A stretch of DNA of 54,859 nucleotides from an uncultured Clostridium sp. (GCA_900557045.1 USQY01000004.1:1-54859), one strand, 5' to 3'; shown: positions 9,485 through 17,203, counted from the stretch's first letter. Numbers and translations: made by a program. The notes: generated by a model not told the origin, from the sequence alone.

Positions 9485-9559
9485 ACATTTAATTGTTGCA
9501 CATCGTAAGATGTGGAAGTTCTTTTTCAAAGGCTAGGTCTAACCTAGTCTTTGCTTTTT
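9485..9559 (+). ncRNA. Candidate small RNA 1 of a tandem pair
   Basis: A predicted transcript of about 75 bases begins just after a consensus promoter. It contains the module ACATTTAATTGTTGCACAT with a small hairpin (CACAT...ATGTG) and ends in a terminator hairpin at 9528-9552 (AAAGGCTAGG paired with CCTAGTCTTT) plus a T-run. The second RNA downstream repeats the same 5' module. No coding frame with a start site fits. Unknown function; a regulatory RNA or RNA antitoxin are possibilities. Confidence 0.6.
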
Positions 9560-9582
9560 GTAATAATTTATATTTTTTTGCA

Positions 9583-9678
9583 TATAATATTACTACATTT
9601 AATGTTGCACATTAGAATGTGGCTCGTTCGTTTATAAACGCTGAGAATCCCTCTGACACAGAGGGATTTTCTTTTTTA
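9583..9678 (+). ncRNA. Candidate small RNA 2 of a tandem pair, with its -10 box
   Basis: TATAAT at 9583-9588 (with only a weak -35) is followed by ACATTTAATGTTGCACAT and the hairpin CACAT...ATGTG, closely matching RNA 1. The rest differs: a small CGTTTATAAACG hairpin, then a strong terminator (AATCCCTC at 9646-9653 paired with GAGGGATT at 9661-9668) and a long T-run. The conserved 5' part and the divergent 3' part suggest duplicated RNA genes with different targets or roles. Confidence 0.6.
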
Positions 9679-9679
9679 T

Positions 9680-9727
9680 TGTCGGAAACCTTCGTAAATT
9701 ATTAAACATTTACGAAGGTTTCCGACA
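9680..9727. repeat. Perfect 20-bp inverted repeat with 8-base loop
   Basis: TGTCGGAAACCTTCGTAAAT at 9680-9699 is mirrored exactly at 9708-9727. It is the most perfect and GC-richer palindrome of the neighbourhood. It has no T-run on either side, so it is not a standard terminator. It sits between the small RNA pair and the convergent RibD-like gene. It could be a bidirectional transcription barrier, a recombination site or a non-autonomous element end. Confidence 0.7.
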
Positions 9728-9826
9728 TGTATTTTGTTTTACCTTATAAAATGTCCGATTTATTCAGACATTTTAATAAAACCTATTGAAAAACTAGTTT
9801 ATAAATTTGTATTTTTTTAAATCTTT

Positions 9827-10522
9827 TTATTGTAGAGCCTTATATTTTAACTGAATATACGAATCTTCTAGTTTATTACATTCTAGTAATTGTAACGGCA
9901 ATAATTTATTTAATTCATTTTCATCAGCTATTGCTTCCCCATCTACCAATGTAGCAACATCTTTTCCACCAACGATTATTGGAGCTATAACAATATTTAC
10001 AAAATCAATTAACTTATTTCTAACAAACATTCCATTTAACGTTCCACCTGATTGAATTGTCAATCTCTCTGCATTATATTTGCTATATAAATCTTCTAAT
10101 AACTTTTCCAAATCTAAAGTATCATAATATAAGATTTCCAAGTTGTCATATTTATCTTGCAAACTATATGCAATATGATTTTTATTTGTAGTAACTAATA
10201 ATAGTTTTCCTACCCAATGACATAAATAATCTATTCCATTTTCGTTTAAATGTGGTTTATTATCTATTATTACAAATGTTACTGCATCAATCTTTTCGTG
10301 ATATTCTTTTTTCTCATTAACTCCTATTTTAGCCATTACTCTACCTGTGTTTAGAGAAAATATATCCGTTTCTTGTTCTATTTCATAATATTGGTGCAAG
10401 CCTTCCTTAACTCCATCTATTCTGCAAAAATCCTTATCAGCGTCTAAATTATCGCTACTTCCACTACTTATTTTACCATCTAATGATTCTAACATAAATA
10501 AAGTTGTTATCGGTCTATTCAT
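9827..10522 (-). CDS. RibD C-terminal/dihydrofolate reductase-like protein
   Basis: 231 aa. The opening PITTLFMLESLDGKIS and the later LTIQSGGTLNGMFVRNKLID and IVIAPIIVGGKDVATL fit the RibD C-terminal reductase family, an NAD(P)H-binding DHFR-like fold. In riboflavin synthesis this domain reduces the ribose side chain; stand-alone copies such as this have uncertain substrates, and no other rib gene is nearby. The ATG follows AAGGAAAGTG. It is the last of four same-strand genes (VOC, radical SAM, AraC, this one), separated from the AraC gene by 90 bases. Confidence 0.8.
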   Translation of the reverse strand: MNRPITTLFMLESLDGKISSGSSDNLDADKDFCRIDGVKEGLHQYYEIEQETDIFSLNTGRVMAKIGVNEKKEYHEKIDAVTFVIIDNKPHLNENGIDYLCHWVGKLLLVTTNKNHIAYSLQDKYDNLEILYYDTLDLEKLLEDLYSKYNAERLTIQSGGTLNGMFVRNKLIDFVNIVIAPIIVGGKDVATLVDGEAIADENELNKLLPLQLLECNKLEDSYIQLKYKALQ

Positions 10523-10612
10523 ATAAAATCACTTTCCTTTCTCAAATATCTTATATTTATTATAAAACATTTAAAAAGCTATTTCTTGACTTTTCTTGCA
10601 CATTTTTTATAT

Positions 10613-11440
10613 CTATTCTTTTGATATAGGTATCCATATTTCAGTGTTCTTATCATCGTATAATTCAAAATCGATATCCATACTTTGCTTATAACTAGAT
10701 GTTATAAAAAATTCCTTATATATTCTTGACCATAATTCATTTATGTTCTTTTCATCTTGTCCTTTGCATTTAAAAACTACCCATGTACTTTTAGGAATTT
10801 CAATTTTTTCTATTTCAATATTAGTTTCTATATCTTCTGTTTGTTCTATTCCAATTCCATATTTATATTCAAAATCACTTTGTGTTCCTATACAAATTCC
10901 CAATAAATCTTTTTTATAGTTATTTGATATTTTTTCTAAAGTTCCACTTTCTTTTAGTTCTTTCCAATATTTAGGAATTTCATCTTTATTTTCAATATTG
11001 AATTTTCTTAAAAATGCTAATACTTTAATAGTATCTTTACTTTCAATTCGATAATTTAAAATATTATTCGTATTAACTTCAAATTCTAAATTGGCTCTAC
11101 TGAAATTTTTAAATTCATTTCCATCTGTTTTAGCCATTTTAGGTACAATGCCATGAAAATTTTTAAAAGCTCTTGAAAATGCTTCGTGGCTTTCAAATCC
11201 ATATTTTAATGCTATATCCAATATATTTTCGTTGTTTTTTGAAATTTCTTGTGCTGCTACTGTTAATCTTCTATTTCTAATATAAGTTGTTGGAGATACA
11301 CCAATAACAGCACTAAAAATCCTATGAAAATAATAAGCTGACATTCCAACTTCTTTTGCCACTATATCAAAATTGATATCTTTATCTAAATTAACCTCAA
11401 TATAATCTATTGCCTTTTGAATTTCATTTATATAATTCAT
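10613..11440 (-). CDS. AraC family regulator with GyrI-like effector domain
   Basis: 275 aa. An N-terminal pair of AraC helix-turn-helix motifs covers about residues 8-105 (VGMSAYYFHRIFSAVIG, then ALKYGFESHEAFSRAFKNFH). The rest is a GyrI-like effector-binding domain ending in FELYDDKNTEIWIPI, typical of Rob/SoxS-like multidrug regulators. It probably senses a small hydrophobic molecule and activates neighbouring genes; the RibD-like and SPL-type genes are candidates. A good AAGGAG precedes the ATG. The gap to the upstream radical SAM gene is 25 bases. Confidence 0.88.
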   Translation of the reverse strand: MNYINEIQKAIDYIEVNLDKDINFDIVAKEVGMSAYYFHRIFSAVIGVSPTTYIRNRRLTVAAQEISKNNENILDIALKYGFESHEAFSRAFKNFHGIVPKMAKTDGNEFKNFSRANLEFEVNTNNILNYRIESKDTIKVLAFLRKFNIENKDEIPKYWKELKESGTLEKISNNYKKDLLGICIGTQSDFEYKYGIGIEQTEDIETNIEIEKIEIPKSTWVVFKCKGQDEKNINELWSRIYKEFFITSSYKQSMDIDFELYDDKNTEIWIPISKE

Positions 11441-11465
11441 AAATTACTCCTTATGTATTCTATTT

Positions 11466-12359
11466 TTATAATCCAAACAATGAAATTTGTTCATCATTTG
11501 TGCTATCCTTTTTATATGCTCTCATAATATCTTTCATTTTATATAATATCCCATACCTATCACATTCATCTGTGAACACTTTATATAACTGCTTATAATT
11601 AGGAGTTAAACAATTATACTTATCTCCATAAGTTTTAATGTATTTTTCTTTTAATCCTGGAAATTTTTCATCTAATTTATCAAAATAATAAGCTCTTTGG
11701 TTTTCTCTTAATGTCATTCCCATATAAGTATGAATAAATTTAGCACCGCTTCTGCTAGCGAGTTCTACTAATTTTTTTATATCTTCTTCTTTGTCTGTAA
11801 TAAAAGGCAAAACTGGATTCATCATAATTCCAGTAAAGATACCATTGTCATTCAATATCTTTATTGCCTCTAATCTTTTAGAAGATACACATACATTCGG
11901 TTCAATTCTTTTCGATAAGTTGTCATCTGGGGTAGTTATAGTAAATTTAATAATAACATTATTCTTTGAGTTTATTTCCTTTAGCAAATCTATATCTCTT
12001 AATATCAAATCACTTTTTGTATCAATAGAAACACCAAAACCATATTTTGATATCAGCTGCAGTGCTCCTCTTGTTTGCTGATATTTTATTTCCATTGGAT
12101 TATATGTATCAGACATAGCACCAATACCAACAACACCTTTTAATCGTTTTTTACTCAATTCATTTTCCAATATATGTAGCATATTTTCTTTGCCTTTTAT
12201 TATGTCAAAATTATCTATATGATAGCAATCACTTCTACTATCACAATAAATACACCCATGTGAACAACCTCTATATAAATTCATATTATAATCTACACCA
12301 TACCATTCACTACCATCTTTTGCTTTTGTTAGTATAGTTTTAGCTTTTATAAATTCCAT
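11466..12359 (-). CDS. Radical SAM protein, spore photoproduct lyase-like family
   Basis: 297 aa. The iron-sulfur motif is in YRGCSHGCIYCDSRSDCY (CxxxCxxC), followed by GVVGIGAMSDTYNPMEIKY and KFTITTPDD, typical of the SPL-family radical SAM proteins (SplB/Rv2578c group). Family members bind a 4Fe-4S cluster and cleave S-adenosylmethionine. True spore photoproduct lyase repairs UV-damaged DNA at germination; many paralogues of this length have unknown substrates. The TAGGAGAG site supports the ATG. It begins 12 bases after the broken VOC gene, likely in one transcript. Confidence 0.85.
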   Translation of the reverse strand: MEFIKAKTILTKAKDGSEWYGVDYNMNLYRGCSHGCIYCDSRSDCYHIDNFDIIKGKENMLHILENELSKKRLKGVVGIGAMSDTYNPMEIKYQQTRGALQLISKYGFGVSIDTKSDLILRDIDLLKEINSKNNVIIKFTITTPDDNLSKRIEPNVCVSSKRLEAIKILNDNGIFTGIMMNPVLPFITDKEEDIKKLVELASRSGAKFIHTYMGMTLRENQRAYYFDKLDEKFPGLKEKYIKTYGDKYNCLTPNYKQLYKVFTDECDRYGILYKMKDIMRAYKKDSTNDEQISLFGL

Positions 12360-12371
12360 TGTTCTCTCCTA

Positions 12372-12800
12372 TTATAAAGAATTACTACAAATTTCAATTG
12401 TATTTCCTTCTGGATCAAAGATATTAAAATAATACTATGGTTCTGTTATATTTACATACATTATTTCTGACATTTTACAAATGTTCAATTCTTTAATTCT
12501 TTTATATTCTTCTTTTAAGTTTTCTGCATAAAAATTCAAAGTTATAATATTGTTTTTCTTTTCTCCTCTATCAATATTAAATTTCTTTATATATTCACTA
12601 TTAAAATTATCAATTATATTTCCACTTTTTATTTTTTCTTCGTCATATAATTTATTATATATAGATAATTTGTTTCCAAAATCAAATTCTGTCCATCTAT
12701 TTTTGGTAAATATATTCCCTTTTTTCTCAAATACTTTTTCATAAAAATCAACTACTTCATCAAATTTATCTGTTTCGATATATGTACTATATAATTCCAT
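12372..12800 (-). pseudogene. VOC/glyoxalase family protein, interrupted by TAG
   Basis: The frame opens as MELYSTYIETDKFDEVVDFY, a VOC (glyoxalase/bleomycin-resistance fold) start, and runs 121 codons to NITEP before a TAG at 12435-12437. Reading through gives YYFNIFDPEGNTIEI and a natural TAA at 12372, and that segment is the classic C-terminal strand of the family with the metal-binding glutamate. So one nonsense change removed the last strand. The truncated form would lack a metal ligand. It heads the group with the radical SAM and AraC genes. Confidence 0.8.
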
Positions 12801-12906
12801 ATTTTCACCTTCAATTTATAATTTATTTTATTTGCATTATACCATACATTTTTTTATTTGCAACCTCCAAACCATCGTTTCCACTGGTCTGAAGCAACCT
12901 TGTGTA

Positions 12907-12938
12907 TAAAAATAAAGCACCTAAAATTTAGGCACTTT
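12907..12938 (-). terminator. Intrinsic terminator on the minus strand
   Basis: A 12-bp hairpin (12914-12925 with 12927-12938, including two G-U pairs) is followed on the minus strand by a T-rich run (TATTTTTAT). It lies just after the broken frame at 12973-13290 and upstream of the VOC gene. Confidence 0.7.
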
Positions 12939-12972
12939 ACATAGAATTCTCTTTAACTTTTCCATTAAATTT

Positions 12973-13290
12973 TTATAATTTCATATGTTCATTAACATTT
13001 GGCCATATAATATGGTGTACTGAGTGTAGATATATAATCTTTGTATCTCTCTCAGCCCAGCACTTTAAATCATTTTTCAAAATAATCTTATATGTTTCCG
13101 TACTCCATATCTAAAACCACCTTAACATGAATTTCAGAATTTTGTACTTTTTCTAGTCCAAATCGACCTCTTTTATGAAACGTTATTGAATCTTGAAAAC
13201 TAGTAAATTCAACTATTACAGGTTGTCTTTCAAAGTCATCACCGCGCAACACTCCACATGTGTTGGGTATTGGATATGAATAGTAACTTT
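12973..13290 (-). pseudogene. Remnant of an unidentified gene, no start and one frameshift
   Basis: An open minus-strand frame without a start codon reads SYPIPNTCGVLRGDDFERQP, VIVEFTSFQDSITFHKRGRF and so on to VVLDMEYG, then needs a one-base shift near 13100 to continue as ETYKIILKNDLKCWAERDTK and IIYLHSVHHIIWP to a TAA. The composition is protein-like throughout. The family is not recognised. The missing N-terminus lies exactly where the recombinase end of the ICE begins, so the gene may have been cut by integration. Confidence 0.5.
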
Positions 13291-13321
13291 TTTATATGCG
13301 TATTGTTAAAATACACTATAT

Positions 13322-13355
13322 TTAACACAAACTATCAAGGTACTGTGTGTGTAAT
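13322..13355. other. Possible ICE attachment-site junction
   Basis: Between the recombinase stop and the truncated gene remnant lies an imperfect inverted repeat, ACACAAACTATC and GGTACTGTGTGTGT around AAGGTAC. Large serine recombinases use short imperfect palindromes with a 2-bp core and usually sit next to one att end. The other end of the element is outside the window, so no repeat could be compared. Placement is an inference. Confidence 0.3.
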
Positions 13356-13363
13356 TGATATGT

Positions 13364-15160
13364 TTATTTTTCTACTTCTACCCTAACCCTTACACTATTA
13401 ATTACTTTCTTTCTTTTTTTACCATTCTCATCAACATAAAAGTAAAAAAATTGTTGGTTACTATAAAAATCTAATATATTTATAAATGAATAGCACTTAT
13501 AATTCATTATATCGTTATTGTCAATAATCTTTTGTTTTGTTAAGTCTTCTCTTGGAGTATCCTCAAATTGTGTCTTACATATAAATCTTATCATACAATC
13601 ATCTTTTTTTCCGTTTTCATATCCACCAATAATTATATAATCAACTAATGCATCAAACACATCTCTATCAAATCCATCTAATAATTTGTTACTATCTATT
13701 ACTTCTTTTATTTTCTTTATTCCTAACTCCACTTTATCTTCGTCTTCTGTAAGAAGTCTATATTGTTCGATTTCTTTATCAATTTTTTCCTTTTTATTAT
13801 CAAAGGTTATTTTTTTCTTATTATAACTTTCTTTATCTATTGTACCATCAATCATCAAATCTATCAATCGTTGTTGCTGATATTCGATATTAATTTTTTC
13901 TTTTTCTAAACTTTTAACTTTTTCTATATTTCTGTCATCTCTTAATGCAGAAGTAATTATTTTTATTAATTGGTCTTTGTCCATATTCTGATTATTACAC
14001 AATCTGTGAAAAGCATCAACAAATACATTTTCTAATAAGTTTTCCCTCATTGCCTTACTATTTTCACAAGATTCTTTACCACTTCTAATATTTAATAAGC
14101 AATCCCAAATACAAGTACTTCCTTGTTTGGAATACATCGCACGTCTGACATAAGTATTTCCACAAAAGCCACATTTAATTTTACCACTAAAAGTATATTT
14201 TCTTCCAATATTTCCTAATCTTCTACCTGTTGCTCTTGCACCAACTCTATTTTTTATTATTTCTTGAACCTTTTCAAAATCTTCTCTTTTTATTATTGGC
14301 TCATGATGATTTCTCATATAATATTGATCTGCTTCACCATAATTAGTTAATCTTTTATGAGAGATTGGATCAATTGTAAATGTTTTACCCTGAAGTACAT
14401 CTCCAACATACTTTTCATTTTTTAATATTTTCATAATTGTGGAAGGTAGCCAATTTCCTTTATTTCTTCTTGTTTCAACTTTCATTTCAGTAAGTAGTTT
14501 GGCAATATAATCACAACCGTGTCCATCTAAATAATTTTTAAATATTAATTTTACTATTGAAGCCTCTTCTTCAATAATTATCATTTTATTTGTTTTACTA
14601 TCGTAGTGATAACCATAGCAATTATTAAATCCAACTAATTCCCCTCTTTGTGATTTCATTTTTAAACCTAATTTAACGTGTGAAGAAATAGTTTCACTTT
14701 CCTGTTGGGCAACAGAACTTAATATGGTTAATAATAATTCACCACTCATTTCCAAAGTATTTATTCCTTCTTCCTCAAAAATAATTGCAACATTATTTTC
14801 TTTAAGAAGTCTGACATATTTCAAGGTATCAAGTGTGTTTCTTGCAAATCTTGATATTGACTTTGTTAATATTAAGTCAAATTTATTTTCTAATGCATCT
14901 TCTATCATTCGCATAAAATTTTCTCTTTTGAAATCTTGTGTTCCTGATATTCCTTCATCAGCATAAATACCTCCAAAACTCCATTCATCATTAGACATAA
15001 TTTTTTCCTTGTAATATTTCTTTTGTGATTCATAACTATTTAATTGTTCATCGTTGTCTGTACTCACTCTTGCATAAGCAACTACTCTCATTCTTTCAAT
15101 AGGTTTACCAGTTCTCCTATCAATTCTTTCTTCTTTTTTCTTGATTAACGTTATTTCCAT
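13364..15160 (-). CDS. Large serine recombinase (ICE integrase)
   Basis: 598 aa. The resolvase domain has VVAYARVSTDNDEQ (catalytic serine) and KSISRFARNTLDTL; the recombinase domain and a zinc-ribbon with KCGFCGNTY follow, and a coiled-coil region spans about residues 400-470. This is the large serine recombinase class that integrates and excises conjugative and mobilisable elements of Firmicutes. It lies at the far end of the ICE, the expected place next to an att site. A strong AAAGGAAGTG precedes the ATG. It is intact, unlike the older recombinase at 2.9-4.2 kb, from which it differs clearly. Confidence 0.93.
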   Translation of the reverse strand: MEITLIKKKEERIDRRTGKPIERMRVVAYARVSTDNDEQLNSYESQKKYYKEKIMSNDEWSFGGIYADEGISGTQDFKRENFMRMIEDALENKFDLILTKSISRFARNTLDTLKYVRLLKENNVAIIFEEEGINTLEMSGELLLTILSSVAQQESETISSHVKLGLKMKSQRGELVGFNNCYGYHYDSKTNKMIIIEEEASIVKLIFKNYLDGHGCDYIAKLLTEMKVETRRNKGNWLPSTIMKILKNEKYVGDVLQGKTFTIDPISHKRLTNYGEADQYYMRNHHEPIIKREDFEKVQEIIKNRVGARATGRRLGNIGRKYTFSGKIKCGFCGNTYVRRAMYSKQGSTCIWDCLLNIRSGKESCENSKAMRENLLENVFVDAFHRLCNNQNMDKDQLIKIITSALRDDRNIEKVKSLEKEKINIEYQQQRLIDLMIDGTIDKESYNKKKITFDNKKEKIDKEIEQYRLLTEDEDKVELGIKKIKEVIDSNKLLDGFDRDVFDALVDYIIIGGYENGKKDDCMIRFICKTQFEDTPREDLTKQKIIDNNDIMNYKCYSFINILDFYSNQQFFYFYVDENGKKRKKVINSVRVRVEVEK

Positions 15161-15214
15161 AACTAAATCACTTCCTTTCTTTCACACGTTAATATTACAA
15201 ATTATTTTATATAA

Positions 15215-15358
15215 TTACGATTGTGCGATTTTCTCTATTTGTACCCTTGACTTCTCATAAGTATCTTCATCAATTATTTTTTTATTTTTTAAATAATTAA
15301 TAGCCTTTAAATTTAATAAAAATTTAATGAATTTTACATCCAATTCTCTAACTTGCAC
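15215..15358 (-). CDS. Small protein, 47 aa, ahead of the recombinase
   Basis: A GTG start at 15358, eleven bases inside the end of the upstream 68-aa gene and after AAAGGAAT, opens a 47-codon frame (MQVRELDVKFIKFLLNLKAI). The middle resembles short-oligomerisation-type helices (YLKNKKIIDEDTYEKSRVQI). Genes of this size often precede ICE serine recombinases and may control excision; I cannot name a family. The overlap suggests coupling with its neighbour. Confidence 0.55.
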   Translation of the reverse strand: MQVRELDVKFIKFLLNLKAINYLKNKKIIDEDTYEKSRVQIEKIAQS

Positions 15359-15554
15359 TTTTTTTCATTCCTTTCATTCTTCTTATTTTTAGTTCATAGT
15401 CACATTTATTTTTAAAATCAAATAAATCTGTACCAAGTAAAACATTATCAACCATATTTTCAGCAGTTTTTTTATCTTCTGCTTTTACTTGAACATCCTG
15501 TTTGTAATTATTTGCTATAATAGTTACTATATAATCTTTTCTTCTTTTGAACAT
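15348..15554 (-). CDS. Small basic protein, 68 aa
   Basis: 68 aa, no family recognised. It reads as a compact alpha/beta domain (DYIVTIIANNYKQDVQVKAE, then helix and a basic tail). The start overlaps the end of the MazF-type gene by 47 bases and its own end overlaps the 47-aa gene, so four small frames form one tightly packed unit upstream of the integrase. The ribosome binding site GGAGAAAA sits inside the MazF gene. Confidence 0.6.
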   Translation of the reverse strand: MFKRRKDYIVTIIANNYKQDVQVKAEDKKTAENMVDNVLLGTDLFDFKNKCDYELKIRRMKGMKKSAS

Positions 15555-15942
15555 AATTTTCTCCTATTCCATAAGTTTTTAAATAACTTATAATATCAAA
15601 ATCAAAGACATCTACTAATGCTCTATTAACTTTATCTAATTGATAATCTAGTAAACTTCCCATATAACTTATAATTCTTGATTTATCAATTACTCTAATC
15701 TGCTCTAATAAAATTAAAGAATTATACCTTAAAAAATCATTGCTATGAATTAAAATATGTGTTGGTAATTTTTCTTTTTTTATTATCTTTGTTAATGGAG
15801 CAACTATAACAGTCGGACTATATTTATTGCCACAATCATTTTGAAGAACCACCACTGGTCTTTCTCCCTTTTGTTCACTTCCAATAGCAGGATTTAGTGT
15901 CGCATAATAAATATCTCCTTTTTTTATATCGGATTTAATCAT
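15508..15942 (-). CDS. MazF/PemK-type endoribonuclease-fold protein
   Basis: 144 aa from the ATG at 15942, which overlaps the upstream stop; an in-frame ATG at 15984 is less likely because the family motif begins at KKGDIYYATLNPAIGSEQKG. ERPVVVLQND and SPTVIVAPLT complete the PemK/MazF signature. Toxins of this fold cut mRNA at short sequences. Copies in this position of Firmicute ICEs are common, usually without a classical MazE antitoxin; the 67-aa upstream protein might serve. A candidate structured RNA lies about 300 bases upstream, which fits the published idea of RNA leaders before pemK genes. Confidence 0.85.
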   Translation of the reverse strand: MIKSDIKKGDIYYATLNPAIGSEQKGERPVVVLQNDCGNKYSPTVIVAPLTKIIKKEKLPTHILIHSNDFLRYNSLILLEQIRVIDKSRIISYMGSLLDYQLDKVNRALVDVFDFDIISYLKTYGIGENYVQKKKRLYSNYYSK

Positions 15943-16138
15943 CTTTCTTTTCAACTTTATATATAATGCGTGGTGGTCTATCATTAAATAAATTTAATAT
16001 ATTTAACTTCTTATCTTTTAAATAATCTGTTAAAACACGATTAACATCTTCCTGTGCTTTTTGCATACTTGTTTGTGAATGATCCATAGTTGTTTCAAAT
16101 ATCAATTTAACTTTTACTTTATAATTTTTTCTTTTCAT
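15935..16138 (-). CDS. Small protein, 67 aa, upstream of the MazF-type gene
   Basis: Start chosen at 16138 because AAGGAGG precedes it; the longer open frame to 16198 has no such site. The sequence begins MKRKNYKVKVKLIFETTMDH and shows a helix with evenly spaced acidic residues (KAQEDVNRVLTDYLKDK). It overlaps the toxin start by 8 bases, so the pair is translationally coupled. It could be an antitoxin or a small ICE regulator; no domain was recognised. Confidence 0.6.
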   Translation of the reverse strand: MKRKNYKVKVKLIFETTMDHSQTSMQKAQEDVNRVLTDYLKDKKLNILNLFNDRPPRIIYKVEKKDD

Positions 16139-16234
16139 TAAAATTTCCTCCTTAATATGTAAAAAAGCCAAAGTACATATAAATACCTTGACTTTCATAA
16201 TATTTATTTCTTTTATTTTTTTAGTTTTAACTGA

Positions 16235-16470
16235 TATTTGTCTTAATACCCTCAGTACGGGATTTCATCAAACTATTGACTTGCTAAATCAATATCACAG
16301 GAATTTCACCTCCCCGAGGATCTCTCCGGGCTGCACCCATTGCTTGAGTCTGTGGCTATGCAGGAGTATCTTTAATACTGTTAGATGTAATCGCAAATTA
16401 GGTGCTACCTAATTTTATAACCAAGTATAGACCGACAAGCGTACTTGTTAAAGTGCTGAATCTAACAGGA
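16235..16470 (-). ncRNA. Candidate structured RNA upstream of the MazF-type operon
   Basis: This non-coding stretch is richer in G and C than its surroundings and holds many hairpins in the minus-strand sense. A 9-bp stem (16460-16468 with 16378-16386) encloses a 5-bp hairpin capped by a UACG tetraloop (16435-16448) and a 9-bp hairpin (16407-16415 with 16395-16403). Downstream lie a GGA-GAGA-UCC GNRA hairpin within a CCCG/CGGG stem (about 16312-16330) and a 6-bp stem (16289-16294 with 16274-16279). A conserved pemK RNA motif has been described in Firmicutes; this may be it or a relative, but I could not compare them. A cis-regulator or a trans-acting ICE RNA are both possible. Confidence 0.6.
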
Positions 16471-16520
16471 AAGTATCTGATGAATGTGTATCAAATTTTC
16501 AAAGAACACATCCTGCTCCA

Positions 16521-16572
16521 CTAAAATAAAAGGAACAGGTGGAAAAGGATTAACTCCCTCTCACCTGTTTCC
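16521..16572 (-). terminator. Intrinsic terminator after the sigma-like gene
   Basis: On the minus strand, GGAAACAGGTG pairs with CACCTGTTCC (16562-16572 with 16532-16541) and is followed by TTTTATTTTAG. It lies 25 bases after the stop of the sigma-like gene and separates it from the structured RNA downstream. Confidence 0.8.
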
Positions 16573-16596
16573 TCACTTAAAGGTAAAAAGTGTAGT

Positions 16597-17073
16597 CTAA
16601 TTTTTAAATTTTTTTGAAATTTTTTCTATTGCGATATCAACACTAAACTTTACTGCCCTTTTAGTACAATTTTCTTCCTCTGCAATTTCTTCAAAAGTTT
16701 TATTTTCAAAGTAATATTTTTTTAATCTTTCCCTTTGAATTTTAGGTAATTCTTGAATTGCTTCTCTTAATTTCTCATTATTGATTTTATTTTCTACTAT
16801 TTCATCAGTTGGTATTTGTTTATTTAATGCTCTTGATTCAAGATTGTTTTCAAATATTTCTGAATGTTCGATATGTCTATCATATTCATTCAATTCTTTA
16901 ATATCTTGCAGTTCAAACTTATCAAAAACTCTATATACTTCTTCACTAACTTCTACTTTATTTAGATGTCCTTTAACATCTTTAAATGTAATTGTATAAA
17001 TATTTTTTTCTTCAATATAATTTAATGTATAAGGGTTGTCCTTACATTTTCTTCTTTTAGGGCTTTCTGCCAT
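16597..17073 (-). CDS. Sigma-70 region 4-like regulator of the ICE
   Basis: 158 aa from ATG 17073 (GGAGG just upstream; an earlier ATG at 17088 lies before that site). The N-terminal half has a small domain (NPYTLNYIEEKNIYTITFKD). The C-terminal half is a sigma region-4 helix-turn-helix: LREAIQELPKIQRERLKKYY then KTFEEIAEEENCTKRAVKFS. Proteins of this type occur in Tn916/Tn1549-type elements and are thought to control element genes. It has its own terminator and follows a candidate regulatory leader, so its expression may be controlled by premature termination. Confidence 0.82.
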   Translation of the reverse strand: MAESPKRRKCKDNPYTLNYIEEKNIYTITFKDVKGHLNKVEVSEEVYRVFDKFELQDIKELNEYDRHIEHSEIFENNLESRALNKQIPTDEIVENKINNEKLREAIQELPKIQRERLKKYYFENKTFEEIAEEENCTKRAVKFSVDIAIEKISKKFKN

Positions 17074-17144
17074 CTTTCTTTCCTCCATTCAAGTTTTTTT
17101 GTTTAAACTTGAACTTTGGTGGGCTTCTGCACCTAAAAAATTTT

Positions 17145-17203
17145 ACACAAAAAGAAAAGACGCCAATAGTCAAACTCATATTTTGAGTCAAACTATTAGC
17201 GTC
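17145..17203 (-). terminator. Terminator ending the leader ahead of the sigma-like gene
   Basis: On the minus strand GACGCTAATAGT and ACTCAAAATATGAGT lie within a long near-perfect inverted repeat (17159-17203), followed by TTTTCTTTTTG. It stands between a candidate promoter at 17423-17450 and the sigma-like start at 17073, so it could work as an attenuator. Confidence 0.7.

Noticed and set aside
9481..9625. CRISPR repeat pair
   Set aside because: Only two copies, imperfect, each followed by a different terminator, and no cas genes.
8700..9678. Type III toxin-antitoxin system (ToxIN-like) made of the MazF-like gene and the small RNAs
   Set aside because: Type III antitoxin RNAs lie upstream of the toxin as short tandem repeats; here the RNAs are downstream, each with its own terminator, and the protein does not look like ToxN.
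16235..16470. Group I intron or known riboswitch
   Set aside because: A few GACU-like and AAGAC-like words are present, but no consistent P3-P8 core or c-di-GMP, T-box or SAM signature could be built by eye.
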